A stretch of DNA of 40,889 nucleotides from Halorubrum tebenquichense DSM 14210 (GTDB taxonomy: Archaea; Halobacteriota; Halobacteria; Halobacteriales; Haloferacaceae): the NCBI RefSeq assembly GCF_000337415.1, contig NZ_AOJD01000051.1:14031-54919 (forward strand), in the 5' to 3' direction. A program made the position numbers and the translations under genes. Positions 25,073 to 33,505 of this stretch are shown here, piece by piece. Positions within the stretch are counted from its first letter, which is position 1, and every line of letters starts with the position of its first letter. The notes below the pieces were generated by a model. It had not been told where the DNA came from. It was given only the letters and a program-made list of their open reading frames with translations, and did not search any database.

Positions 25073-25174
25073 CGGTCACGCGCCGACCCGTCTTTTGAGG
25101 GCCTTCGACCCCGCGCCTGCCGCCGATCTCGCGTCGCGAAAGCTTTAGACCCGGGAGCGGCGTATCTCGGCGCA

Positions 25175-27814
25175 ATGAGTCGCGGCCCCGAACTGATAAT
25201 CACGGAGAAGGACAACGCCGCGCGGCGCATCGCCGACATCCTGAGCGGCGAGTCCGCGACGGCGGAGCGGACCAACGACGTCAACGTCTACGAGTGGGGC
25301 GGCAAGCGGTGTATCGGCCTCGCCGGCCACGTCGTCGGCGTCGACTTCCCCGCCGAGTACAACGACTGGCGCGACGTCGAGCCGGTCGAGCTGATCGACG
25401 CGCCCGTCACGAAGACGCCCACGCAGAAGGGGATCGTCGCCGCGCTCCGGCGGCTCGCCCGCAACGCCTCCCGCGTCGTCATCGCGACCGACTACGACCG
25501 CGAGGGCGAGCTCATCGGCAAGGAGGCCTACGAGCTGGTGCGCGAGGTGAACGAGGACGCGCCCGTCGACCGCGTGCGCTTCTCCTCGATCACCGAAAAC
25601 GAGGTGCAGGAGGCGTTCGCGAACCCCGACGAGCTCGACTTCGAGCTCGCGGCCGCCGGCGAGGCCCGCCAGACCATCGACCTCACCTGGGGGGCCGCCC
25701 TCACCCGATTCCTCTCTTTATCCGCCCGTCAGCTCGGCGACGACTTCATCTCCGTCGGCCGGGTCCAGGGCCCGACGCTCAAGCTCATCGTCGACCGCGA
25801 GCGGGAGATACAGGCGTTCGATCCGGAGTCCTACTGGGAGCTGACCGGCGAGCTGGCGAAGTCCGGCGGCGACCCCTTCGAGGCGCGCTACTTCTACCTG
25901 AACGACGAGGGCAACGAGCGCGAGCGCGTCTGGGACGAAGGCGTCGCCGAGACGCTCACCGAGGCGCTCGACGCCGCCGACGGGGCCACCGTCGACGACG
26001 TGACGCGACGGACCCAGACCGACGACCCGCCGACGCCGTTCAACACCACCGCGTTCATCCGCGCCGCGGGGTCGATCGGCCACTCGGCGCAGCGCGCCAT
26101 GTCCCTCGCGGAGGACCTGTACACCGCGGGCTACGTCACCTACCCCCGGACCGACAACACGGTGTACCCCGACGACTTGGAGCCCGAGGAGCTGATAGCC
26201 GACCTCGCGGAGTCGTCAACGTTCGGGACCGACGCCGCGAGCCTGATCGACGACGACGACCGCGAGATCGAGCCGACCGAGGGCGACGAGGAGACGACGG
26301 ACCACCCGCCGATCCACCCGACCGGCGAGCTCCCCTCGGCCTCGGACCTCTCCGACGACGAGTGGGAGGTGTACGAGCTGATCGTCCGCCGCTTCCTCGC
26401 CACCTGCGCCGACCCGGCCACGTGGGAGCGGCTGCGCGTCGTCGCGCTCGCGAACGGGGACGCGACCCCCATCGCCGAGCGCGCGGACGGGCTCGCCGCG
26501 CTGCGGGACCCGGACGACGCGGCGACGCCCGCCGACCTCGTCGCCGACGGGGGCCTGCGGCTGAAGGCCAACGGCAAGCGGCTGCTGGAGGCGGGGTATC
26601 ACGAGGTGTACCCGTACCGGTCCAGCGACGAGCGGATCGTCCCGGACGTCGAGGTCGGCGAGACGCTGTCGCTGTCGGACCGCGCCACCGAGGGGAAAGA
26701 GACCCAGCCGCCCCGCCGCTACGGCCAGTCCCGCCTCATCGAGGAGATGGAGAAGCGACAGCTCGGGACGAAGGCGACCCGCCACCGCACGATAGAGAAG
26801 CTGTACGACCGCAACTACGTCGAGAGCGACCCGCCGCGGCCGACGCGGCTCGCGGAGGCGGTCGTCGAGGCCGCCGAGGAGTTCGCCGACCGGATCGTGA
26901 GCGAGGAGATGACAGCCCAGCTGGAACGGGACATGGCGGCCATCGCGGCCGGCGAGAAGGAGTACGAGGACGTGACGGCGGCGTCCCGCGAGCTGCTTTC
27001 GAGCGTGTTCGACGACCTCACCGAGTCGCGCGAGGCGGTCGGCGACCACCTCCAGGACTCGCTGAAGGCGGACAAGACGCTCGGTCCCTGTCCGGAGTGC
27101 GGCTCGGATCTCCTCGTTCGGAAGTCGCGACAGGGGTCGTACTTCGTCGGCTGCGACGGCTACCCCGACTGCGAGTACACCCTCCCGCTCCCCTCGACGG
27201 GCAAGCCGCTCATCCTCGACGAGACCTGCGAGGACCACGACCTCCGGCACGTGAAGATGCTCGCCGGCCGGAAGACGTTCGTCCACGGCTGCCCGCAGTG
27301 TAAGGCCGACGAGGCGGACGAGCAGGAGGACGAGGTGATCGGCGCGTGTCCCGAGTGCGGGGAGGGCGCGGCTTCGCCGCGCGACGGAGGCGGTGGAACC
27401 GCCGACGCCGGCGGCGACCTCGCGATCAAGCGGCTCCGCTCCGGCTCCCGGCTCGTCGGCTGCACGCGCTATCCCGACTGCGACTACTCGCTACCGCTCC
27501 CGCGGCGCGGCGAGATCGAGGTGACCGACGAGCGCTGCGAGGAACACGACCTCCCGCACCTCCGGGTCCACTCCGGCGACGAGCCGTGGGAACTGGGCTG
27601 TCCGATCTGTAACTACCGCGAGTTCACGGCCCGGCAGGAGGGGTCGGAGCTTCAGGCGGTCGAGGGGATCGGCGAGAAGACGGCGGAGAAGCTGAAGGAC
27701 GCCGGCATCGACGGCGTCGACGAGCTCAAGTCGGCCGACCCGGACGACCTCGCGGCCGACGTCGACGGCGTGGGCGCGGACACCGTCCGCGACTGGCAGG
27801 TGAAGGCGGACTGA
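25175..27814 (+). CDS. topA: DNA topoisomerase I (type IA)
   Basis: Relaxes negative supercoils through a 5'-phosphotyrosyl intermediate. TOPRIM segment ATDYDREGE (104-112) holds the metal-binding acidic residues; the active tyrosine is Tyr323 in YPRTDN. Zinc ribbons follow: CPECGSDLLVRK ... GYPDC, a CPQC, and CPECGEGAAS ... RYPDC. The C-terminus has a helix-hairpin-helix (AVEGIGEKTAEKLKDAGI). 879 residues, full length. A TATA-like CTTTAGA lies ~28 bases before the ATG at 25175, consistent with a leaderless start. Confidence 0.97.
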   Translation: MSRGPELIITEKDNAARRIADILSGESATAERTNDVNVYEWGGKRCIGLAGHVVGVDFPAEYNDWRDVEPVELIDAPVTKTPTQKGIVAALRRLARNASRVVIATDYDREGELIGKEAYELVREVNEDAPVDRVRFSSITENEVQEAFANPDELDFELAAAGEARQTIDLTWGAALTRFLSLSARQLGDDFISVGRVQGPTLKLIVDREREIQAFDPESYWELTGELAKSGGDPFEARYFYLNDEGNERERVWDEGVAETLTEALDAADGATVDDVTRRTQTDDPPTPFNTTAFIRAAGSIGHSAQRAMSLAEDLYTAGYVTYPRTDNTVYPDDLEPEELIADLAESSTFGTDAASLIDDDDREIEPTEGDEETTDHPPIHPTGELPSASDLSDDEWEVYELIVRRFLATCADPATWERLRVVALANGDATPIAERADGLAALRDPDDAATPADLVADGGLRLKANGKRLLEAGYHEVYPYRSSDERIVPDVEVGETLSLSDRATEGKETQPPRRYGQSRLIEEMEKRQLGTKATRHRTIEKLYDRNYVESDPPRPTRLAEAVVEAAEEFADRIVSEEMTAQLERDMAAIAAGEKEYEDVTAASRELLSSVFDDLTESREAVGDHLQDSLKADKTLGPCPECGSDLLVRKSRQGSYFVGCDGYPDCEYTLPLPSTGKPLILDETCEDHDLRHVKMLAGRKTFVHGCPQCKADEADEQEDEVIGACPECGEGAASPRDGGGGTADAGGDLAIKRLRSGSRLVGCTRYPDCDYSLPLPRRGEIEVTDERCEEHDLPHLRVHSGDEPWELGCPICNYREFTARQEGSELQAVEGIGEKTAEKLKDAGIDGVDELKSADPDDLAADVDGVGADTVRDWQVKAD

Positions 27815-27913
27815 CCGGTCTCCGGTCGAGAGCCGACGGGCGTCCCGGCCGACGATCGACGCGCGTCTCGGCCCGCACCCCTCCCGGGTCGCCGCGACCC
27901 ATAAATCCATAAA

Positions 27914-27921
27914 CACATATG
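27914..27921 (+). promoter_or_regulatory. TATA-like box of the histidine kinase gene
   Basis: CACATATG centred ~29 bases before the ATG at 27947; CATAAATCC further upstream is an alternative. Confidence 0.5.
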
Positions 27922-27946
27922 CGCGGAGTGTCTCGATCACCGACAG

Positions 27947-29491
27947 ATGGGAGACCGCGACGCGGACCCCCCGACCGACGACCGGCCGTCGTCGAGCGGG
28001 GCCGCCGACCCGAACGGGGCCGTCGACGCGACCGGAGTGCTCCGGGCGTTCGTCGAGGCGGTCCCGACCGCGACGCTCGTGTGTGACCCCGACACGCTGG
28101 CGATCCGCGCCGCGAACCCCGCCGCGGTCGACCTCCTCGGCCACGACCGCGGCACGCTGACGCTGATGGGCCTCCCGGACGTGGGCGAGACCGACCGCAC
28201 CGTCGCCGGGGAGCCGCTCTCGGAGGTTGCCGCCCGGGCTTCGAACGCCGGCGGGTCCGTCCCCGACGACGCCCGGACCGAGCGGTTCGAGTGGGACGTC
28301 CGGATCGGCGACCCGGGGCTCCGGGTCGACGCGGCGCTCCACACGGCGACGATCGCCGGCGACGAGTGGCTCGTCGTCGGGTTCTCGGACGCGACCGCGC
28401 GCGTCGCGGCGGCGAACGAGCGCGACGCCGAGCGGCGGCTGGTCGACGCGCTCGCCGGGACCGTCCCGCTCGCGCTGTTCCGGTGTACCGAGGAGGGGAC
28501 GCTCTCGCGGTGGAACGGCCGGCTGGCGTCCGACTCCGGCTACGAGCCGGCTGCGCTGTCCGGGACGGCGCTCACGTCGCTGTTCGACGAGGCGACGCGC
28601 GACGCCGTCAGCGAGGCGCTCTCACGGGTGTACCGCGACGCCGACCCCGCCGCCTGCGAGGCGCGGCTGCTCACCCGCTCCGGCGAGCGCGTCCCCTACC
28701 GGCTCTCTATCGGTCCCGTCACCGACGGTGACCGGGTCGTCGGCGCGGTCGGCGTCGGCGAGGACGTCACCGAGGCGTCGCTGCGAGAGGAGCGGCTCGC
28801 GGTGCTGACGCGCGTGCTGCGCCACAACTTCCGGAACGACCTCAACGTGGTGACGGGGTTCACCGCCCGCGCCATCGAGGCGATCGACGACCCGGACCTC
28901 ACCGCCGAACTTCAGCGGGTCGTCGACACCGCCGAGCGGCTGTTGCGCCTCGGCGAGACGTCCCGGAAGGTGGAACGGTTGCTCTCGCAGCGGCCCTCGC
29001 CGCGCCCCGTCGCGCTCGCCCCCGCGGTCGACGCCGCGCTCGAATCGCTCGACCCGGCGATCCACGACCGGGCCGCCGTCGAGGTCGACGTCCCCGGGGA
29101 GCTCGTCGTCTCCGCCGTCTCGTTCCTCCCCGAGGCGATCACCGAACTCGTCGACAACGCGATCCGGCACAACGACGCCGACGAGCCGCGAGTCCGGGTC
29201 TCGGCCGCCGAGCTCCCCAGCGAGTCGTGGATCTCTCTCGTCGTCGCCGACGACGGGCCGGGGATTCCCCCCGCAGAGCGCGCCGTCCTCACCGGCGAGG
29301 AGACGCCGCTCGAACACGCGAGCGGGCTGGGCCTCTGGTACGTGAACTGGATCGTCTCGGCCGGCGGCGGGACACTCGACATTGCCGAGAGCAAGGCCGG
29401 CGGGAGCCGAATCGAACTGTCGCTTCGCGCCGCGGAGGGCCCGCCGTCCGACGACGCGGAACTGTTCAGTCCGAGCGAGCGGGACGCCTGA
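27947..29491 (+). CDS. Soluble PAS-domain sensor histidine kinase
   Basis: Two PAS-like domains (about residues 31-150 and 165-277) precede the kinase core. The H-box is VLRHNFRNDLNVVTGF with phospho-acceptor His293, the haloarchaeal form. N-box ELVDNAIRHN (400-409), G1 ADDGPGIP (434-441) and G2 SGLGLWYVNW. There is no membrane segment, so the signal is intracellular. No response regulator adjoins it, as is common in haloarchaea. Ligand and partner unknown. Confidence 0.93.
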   Translation: MGDRDADPPTDDRPSSSGAADPNGAVDATGVLRAFVEAVPTATLVCDPDTLAIRAANPAAVDLLGHDRGTLTLMGLPDVGETDRTVAGEPLSEVAARASNAGGSVPDDARTERFEWDVRIGDPGLRVDAALHTATIAGDEWLVVGFSDATARVAAANERDAERRLVDALAGTVPLALFRCTEEGTLSRWNGRLASDSGYEPAALSGTALTSLFDEATRDAVSEALSRVYRDADPAACEARLLTRSGERVPYRLSIGPVTDGDRVVGAVGVGEDVTEASLREERLAVLTRVLRHNFRNDLNVVTGFTARAIEAIDDPDLTAELQRVVDTAERLLRLGETSRKVERLLSQRPSPRPVALAPAVDAALESLDPAIHDRAAVEVDVPGELVVSAVSFLPEAITELVDNAIRHNDADEPRVRVSAAELPSESWISLVVADDGPGIPPAERAVLTGEETPLEHASGLGLWYVNWIVSAGGGTLDIAESKAGGSRIELSLRAAEGPPSDDAELFSPSERDA

Positions 29492-29540
29492 CGCGCTCCG
29501 CCGCCCCGCTCGCGGCCGGAGCGCCCGACCGGTCGGGGGC

Positions 29541-29900
29541 TCAGTCGACGAGCCGCAGTTCGTCGCCGACGCTCACCGACTCCGCCGCGCCCGCCGGAAG
29601 TTCGACGACGGTGTCGGCGCGACCGCGGCCCAGCCCGACGAACGGGGCGAGCCGCTTTTTCGCCGCGACCTCGCCGTCGACGAGCCACACCGCGTCGATG
29701 GCGAACGGCACGAACAGCATGTGGAGCCACTGCGTGTCGGCCTCGTCGAACGGGAACACGAGGGCGTAGTCGTCCGTGATCGACCGGCGGAACATCAGCC
29801 CCCGCGCCTGTTCGAGCGTCGAGCGCGCGACGTCGACGTCGCTCGCGAGGACGGTCTCGGATCGGTCGGTCGCCGCGGCGGGACGGTGAACGAGTCGCAC
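29541..29900 (-). CDS. DUF192 family protein
   Basis: About 119 residues of the DUF192 fold: ARSTLEQARGLMFRRSI, ALVFPFDEADTQWLHMLFVPFAIDAVWLVDG, and a C-terminal VVELPAGAAESVSVGDELRL. The family is small, often secreted in bacteria, and of unknown biochemical role; no signal peptide is seen here. I prefer the GTG at 29900 (then RLVHRP) over the GTG at 29909, because a TATA box is centred exactly 27 bases before 29900 and relatives begin near this point. The difference is three residues. Confidence 0.85.
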   Translation of the reverse strand: MRLVHRPAAATDRSETVLASDVDVARSTLEQARGLMFRRSITDDYALVFPFDEADTQWLHMLFVPFAIDAVWLVDGEVAAKKRLAPFVGLGRGRADTVVELPAGAAESVSVGDELRLVD

Positions 29901-29923
29901 GCCGGACACCTCACCCCCGCCGA

Positions 29924-29930
29924 ATAAATA
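29924..29930 (-). promoter_or_regulatory. TATA box of the DUF192 gene
   Basis: Minus-strand TATTTAT in a GC-rich setting, 27 bases before the GTG at 29900. Confidence 0.6.
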
Positions 29931-29987
29931 GCCTCTCGTTCGGTCGACGCCGCGTCCGTCGACCGCGCTTCCCGCGTGACCGGCCGC

Positions 29988-30242
29988 TTAGCTCGCGTTG
30001 CCGTACGTCTCTTCGAGGTACTCGACGATGTCGTCGCTCTCCGGCATCCCCTCGACCCCGTGCTCCTCGTCGACGAGGACCGGCACGCCCGTCTGTCCGG
30101 AGACCTCCTCGACCTCGGTGCGCTCGCTGTGCGAGCGCGGCACCATCACCGAGTCGTACTCCAGACCGAGGTCAGAGAGCTTCGTCTTCACCTTCGCGCA
30201 GTACGGACAGCCCTCCAGCTCGTAGAGTGTCAGGTTCGTCAT
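29988..30242 (-). CDS. Glutaredoxin-like protein
   Basis: 84 residues with a thioredoxin fold. Redox motif CPYC at 12-15, conserved TGVPVLVDE with the cis-proline, and C-terminal SDDIVEYLEETYG. Likely a cytosolic dithiol oxidoreductase working with gamma-glutamylcysteine or thioredoxin systems in haloarchaea; partner not shown. The ATG at 30242 is 28 bases from a TATA-like box at 30267-30274; the longer upstream frame is spurious. Confidence 0.9.
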   Translation of the reverse strand: MTNLTLYELEGCPYCAKVKTKLSDLGLEYDSVMVPRSHSERTEVEEVSGQTGVPVLVDEEHGVEGMPESDDIVEYLEETYGNAS

Positions 30243-30266
30243 CACCGACTCGTACGGTGCGGATCC

Positions 30267-30274
30267 GTAAAGAG
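30267..30274 (-). promoter_or_regulatory. TATA-like box of the glutaredoxin gene
   Basis: Minus-strand CTCTTTAC, centred 28 bases before the ATG at 30242. The rest of 30275-30458 is GC-rich without a visible gene. Confidence 0.45.
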
Positions 30275-30458
30275 GTGCGGCCGCGGATGCGCGGGCCGCG
30301 CACGGGCGACCGCCGCGGTCGGCCCGGGTCGGAGCGCGTCGTCCCGGTCCGGTCGGTCGTTTCGATGTGGCGGTCGCTGTCGACTGTCGCGCGAAACGGG
30401 GGAGAAAACGGAGCGTGTGAACGGCAGTGGTTATCGAGCGGTCATCGCTGCGGCGGTT

Positions 30459-30481
30459 GAGGTTGGTTCTTCCGGAACCTC
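30459..30481 (-). terminator. Possible stem-loop after the thermosome gene
   Basis: GAGGTT (30459-30464) pairs with AACCTC (30476-30481), with an alternative inner GGTTC/GAACC pairing, just past the thermosome stop on the minus strand. No T-tract follows, so the assignment is weak. Confidence 0.3.
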
Positions 30482-30483
30482 GC

Positions 30484-32142
30484 CTACATCGCGCCGCCCA
30501 TACCGCCCATGCCGCCCATGCCGCCGCCGGGGGCACCGCCCTCGTCGTCGCCGCCGGCGGTCGAGAGGTCGCCCGCCGAGATGATGTCGTCGATTTTTAA
30601 CACGAGGTTCGCGGCCTCGGCCGCGGAGGCGATCGCCTGCTCCTTGGCGTGGGCCGTCTCGACGACGCCCGCCTCGGCCGTGTCGACGACCTCGCCGGCG
30701 AACACGTCGAGCCCGGCGTGCTCGTCGCCGGCCTCGTGGGCCGCGCGCAGGTCGACCAGCAGGTCGATCGCGTCGAGGCCCGCGTTCTCGGCGAGCACGC
30801 GCGGGATCAGCTCCAGCGAGTCCGCGAACGCCTCGACCGCGAGCTGCTCGCGGCCCTCGACGGAGTCGGCGTAGTCGCGCAGCCGGCGCGCGATCTCGAC
30901 CTCGACCGCGCCGCCGCCGGGCAGGGTCCGCCCGTCGGAGACGGTCGTCGAGACCACGTCGATCGCGTCCTGAATGCCGCGTTCGAGCTCGTCGACGACG
31001 TGCTCGGTGGTGCCGTACAGGAGGAGCGTGACGCCGTGGGCGTCCTCGCCCTCGACGTAGAACAGCTCCTCGTCCGCGTCGCGCTCGACCGAGCCGACCG
31101 CGAGGTCGTCCGCGGAAAGCGAGTCGAGGTCCGTGACGATCGGCGCGTCGAGCACGTTCTTCAGGAAGGTCAGGTCGGACTTCTTCGTGCGGCGGACCGC
31201 CAGAATTCCCTCCTTCGCGAGGTAGTGCTGCGCGAGGTCGTCGATCCCCTTCTGACAGAAGACGACGTCAGCGCCGGACTCGACGATCGTGTCGACCTTC
31301 TCGCGGAGCTGCTCTTCCTCCTGATCGAGGAACTTCTGGAGCTGGTCCGGGGAGTCGACGTTGACGGAGGTGTCGACGTCGGCCTCCTCGACCTCGATCG
31401 GGTCGTTGAGGAGCAGGACGTTGGCCGACTCGAAGTCGGTCGGCATGTCCTCGTGGACGGGGTCCTTGTCGATCGCCGCGCCGGTGAGCAGGCGGGACTC
31501 GCCCGCCGCCCGACCGGTGCGGGTCTCGATGTTGAGGTTCGCCAGGTCGACCACGTGGGAGCCGTCGTCGGCCGCGACGGTGACGCCCTGTACCGCGCGG
31601 ACGACGAGGTCGGCGAGCACGTCCTTGTCCAGCTCAGCGCCCTTGCCGGTCATCGACGTCTCGGCGACGTTCCGGAGGGTCTCCGTGTCGTCGGGGTCGA
31701 CGGCGGTGGCGACCTCGTCGACCTGCTCGCGGGCGTACTCGCTCGCGAGGTTGAACCCCTTGATCACCGCGGTCGGGTGGATGTCCTGTTCGAGGAGGTC
31801 CTCGGCGTTTTTCAGCAGCTCGCCCGCGATGGCGACCGCGCTGGTCGTCCCGTCGCCGGCCTCGTCCTCCTGGGTCTCGGCGACTTCCACGACCATCTCG
31901 GCGGTCGGGTTGTCGATGTCCATCGTCTGGAGGATGGTGACGCCGTCGTTGGTGATGGTCACGTCGCCCATCGAGTCGACGAGCATCTTGTCCATCCCCT
32001 TCGGTCCGAGCGTCGAGCGGACGGATTCGGCGACGCCGCGCGCCGCGGAGATGTTGTACTCCTGTGCGTCCTTGTCCTGGACGCGCTGGGCGTCCTCGCC
32101 CATAATGATCATCGGCTGGCCCTGCTGCATTCGCTGACTCAT
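30484..32142 (-). CDS. Thermosome subunit (group II chaperonin)
   Basis: ATP-dependent double-ring chaperonin subunit. Family signatures: RSTLGPKGMDKMLVDSMGD, TNDGVTIL, QEDEAGDGTTSAV, and the C-terminal LPGGGAVEVEIARRL. It ends with the flexible GGM-rich tail (GGGMGGMGGMGGAM) that projects into the cavity. 552 residues from the ATG at 32142 (MSQRMQQGQP); a TATA box sits 28 bases before it, so the upstream extension of the frame is not used. Haloarchaea carry two to three paralogues; which one this is cannot be decided here. Confidence 0.97.
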   Translation of the reverse strand: MSQRMQQGQPMIIMGEDAQRVQDKDAQEYNISAARGVAESVRSTLGPKGMDKMLVDSMGDVTITNDGVTILQTMDIDNPTAEMVVEVAETQEDEAGDGTTSAVAIAGELLKNAEDLLEQDIHPTAVIKGFNLASEYAREQVDEVATAVDPDDTETLRNVAETSMTGKGAELDKDVLADLVVRAVQGVTVAADDGSHVVDLANLNIETRTGRAAGESRLLTGAAIDKDPVHEDMPTDFESANVLLLNDPIEVEEADVDTSVNVDSPDQLQKFLDQEEEQLREKVDTIVESGADVVFCQKGIDDLAQHYLAKEGILAVRRTKKSDLTFLKNVLDAPIVTDLDSLSADDLAVGSVERDADEELFYVEGEDAHGVTLLLYGTTEHVVDELERGIQDAIDVVSTTVSDGRTLPGGGAVEVEIARRLRDYADSVEGREQLAVEAFADSLELIPRVLAENAGLDAIDLLVDLRAAHEAGDEHAGLDVFAGEVVDTAEAGVVETAHAKEQAIASAAEAANLVLKIDDIISAGDLSTAGGDDEGGAPGGGMGGMGGMGGAM

Positions 32143-32166
32143 ACAGCGTTTGATTGATTGTGATTC

Positions 32167-32174
32167 TATATAAA
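32167..32174 (-). promoter_or_regulatory. TATA box of the thermosome gene
   Basis: Strong minus-strand TTTATATA, 28 bases before the ATG at 32142. Confidence 0.75.
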
Positions 32175-32318
32175 TCTCTCGGTGAGCGGCGAACGGATGC
32201 GAGCGATCGCCGCCGAGGGTTGCCGTCGAAAACCGCACTACAACGCGGCCGTCGTCGCCTATCCGTGTGGGGAGTTACCATTGAACTTCGTCCGGCAGCG
32301 ACGGCCGGTTCGAGGTCG

Positions 32319-32326
32319 TTTATATA
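32319..32326. promoter_or_regulatory. Second TATA-like box between the thermosome and membrane-protein genes
   Basis: TTTATATA on the plus strand (TATATAAA on the minus) about 180 bases before the thermosome ATG. It could be a distal thermosome promoter or drive a plus-strand transcript starting near 32350, antisense to the 3' end of the next gene. Confidence 0.4.
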
Positions 32327-32392
32327 CGAACGGCTCGGTTCGATGCTCTCGGTCGCTCCCGAGCCGTCTCGGCCCTCTCGGTCGCCCCAGCC

Positions 32393-32944
32393 TCACCCCG
32401 GCAGCCCGCCGGCCAAGAGCGCGGCGTCGACGAGCAACAGGACGGCCAGAGCCCCGCTCGCCAGCAGGTAGGGGCGCGCGACCGTCGCCAACCGGGCGGC
32501 CCCCGGCGCGTTCCCGGCACCGTCGAGCGCCTCGGTCGGGAACCCCTCGGCCATATACGTCCCCCACCCCACGTCGGGGTCGGTCTCCCGACGCATTCGG
32601 AGGACCCCCAACTCGACGAGTCCGTTCATGACCCCCCACAGCGACAGCATCGCGAGGACCGCCCACCCACGCGACGTGCCGGTCAGAAGCTCCAGCGGCC
32701 GGTAGAGCAGCCAGATGAGGTACGCCCCGGTGAGCGGCAGCGCGACGCCGGTCCAGCGCGTGACCATGAGGAGGCGGTGCGCGGCGTCGGCGAACGACTC
32801 CCGGGACAGCGCGCCCTCTCGCGCCCGCGGGAGGACCGCGTAAACGACGAACAGGACGGCCCCGGTCCAGAAGGCCCCCGACAGCACGTGCGCGGCGTAG
32901 GCGGCGGTTCGGATCACGTCACGCCCTGCGTCCGACGGCCCCAT
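32393..32944 (-). CDS. Four-span membrane protein, CopD/DUF2269-like
   Basis: 183 residues with four hydrophobic segments: AAYAAHVLSGAFWTGAVLFVVYAVL, LLMVTRWTGVALPLTGAYLIWLLY, GWAVLAMLSLWGVMNGLVELGVL and LLASGALAVLLLVDAALLAG. The His in AAYAAHVLSGAFWTG is where CopD-like and related proteins place a haem or copper ligand, but homology is weak. Function not known. The ATG at 32944 lies 30 bases after the preceding minus-strand gene, so the two may be co-transcribed. Confidence 0.75.
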   Translation of the reverse strand: MGPSDAGRDVIRTAAYAAHVLSGAFWTGAVLFVVYAVLPRAREGALSRESFADAAHRLLMVTRWTGVALPLTGAYLIWLLYRPLELLTGTSRGWAVLAMLSLWGVMNGLVELGVLRMRRETDPDVGWGTYMAEGFPTEALDGAGNAPGAARLATVARPYLLASGALAVLLLVDAALLAGGLPG

Positions 32945-32974
32945 AAATCCCCGACGCGAGTCCCGCCGCCCCGG

Positions 32975-33310
32975 TCACGGCAGCGACAGCGTCCCCTCGT
33001 ACCGGTGCGTGTCGTCGACGGTCCCGCGGTACTCGTAGGCCTCCGGCGGCCCGATCCCCCACTCGCGGAGCCGCTCGTCGATCCCGTCGACGTACGTGGC
33101 GAGGAACGAGCCGCGATCGCGGAGGGTCGGCGGCGCTCGCGCGTGTTCCGTCTCGAACCGACAGCGGGCGGTCCGGCCGTCCCCGTTCGCGGTTATCCGA
33201 ACCCGGAGATCCGATCGAAGCCGTTCCCGGACGGCCGGCGGGTCCCCGCGGAGGTGCCCCTCGCCGAACGCGTCGACCGCGGCCAGCGCCTCGTTCGGGA
33301 CGTGGTTCAC
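32975..33310 (-). CDS. Small soluble protein of unknown function
   Basis: 111 residues beginning at GTG 33310 (VNHVPNEALAAVDAFGEG), the only start codon in this frame after the AT-rich promoter area. No family recognised; the C-terminus EYRGTVDDTHRYEGTLSLP looks like beta strands. A TATA box (minus-strand TTATAAATA, 33399-33407) lies ~90 bases upstream, giving a leader of ~60 bases. Preferred over overlapping opposite-strand frames because of its acidic composition and spacing to the next gene. Confidence 0.58.
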   Translation of the reverse strand: MNHVPNEALAAVDAFGEGHLRGDPPAVRERLRSDLRVRITANGDGRTARCRFETEHARAPPTLRDRGSFLATYVDGIDERLREWGIGPPEAYEYRGTVDDTHRYEGTLSLP

Positions 33311-33398
33311 GCGGAGGGATACGCCCCCGCGACACGAGTCACTTGCCCCGGCGGCTCGGACGCGACTCGCTCCGGGTCCGCCCGTTCGGACGGTATCA

Positions 33399-33407
33399 TA
33401 TTTATAA
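33399..33407 (-). promoter_or_regulatory. TATA box in the divergent promoter region
   Basis: Minus-strand TTATAAATA in the AT-rich island 33391-33470. On the plus strand GTTTAAG at 33464-33470 is the corresponding candidate for the BCCT gene at 33506. Confidence 0.5.
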
Positions 33408-33505
33408 GCGAATATTCGGCGTCCACTTTCTCGTAATATCTGATTTAGCGGGTTCAGAAACAGGTTTAAGCGGATCGCGCCCCACCGATCGGTAGACGCT
33501 CATTT

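Noticed and set aside
32777-33436. Plus-strand frame over the small protein at 32975-33310
   Set aside because: Basic, Arg/Pro-rich and antisense to two better supported minus-strand genes.
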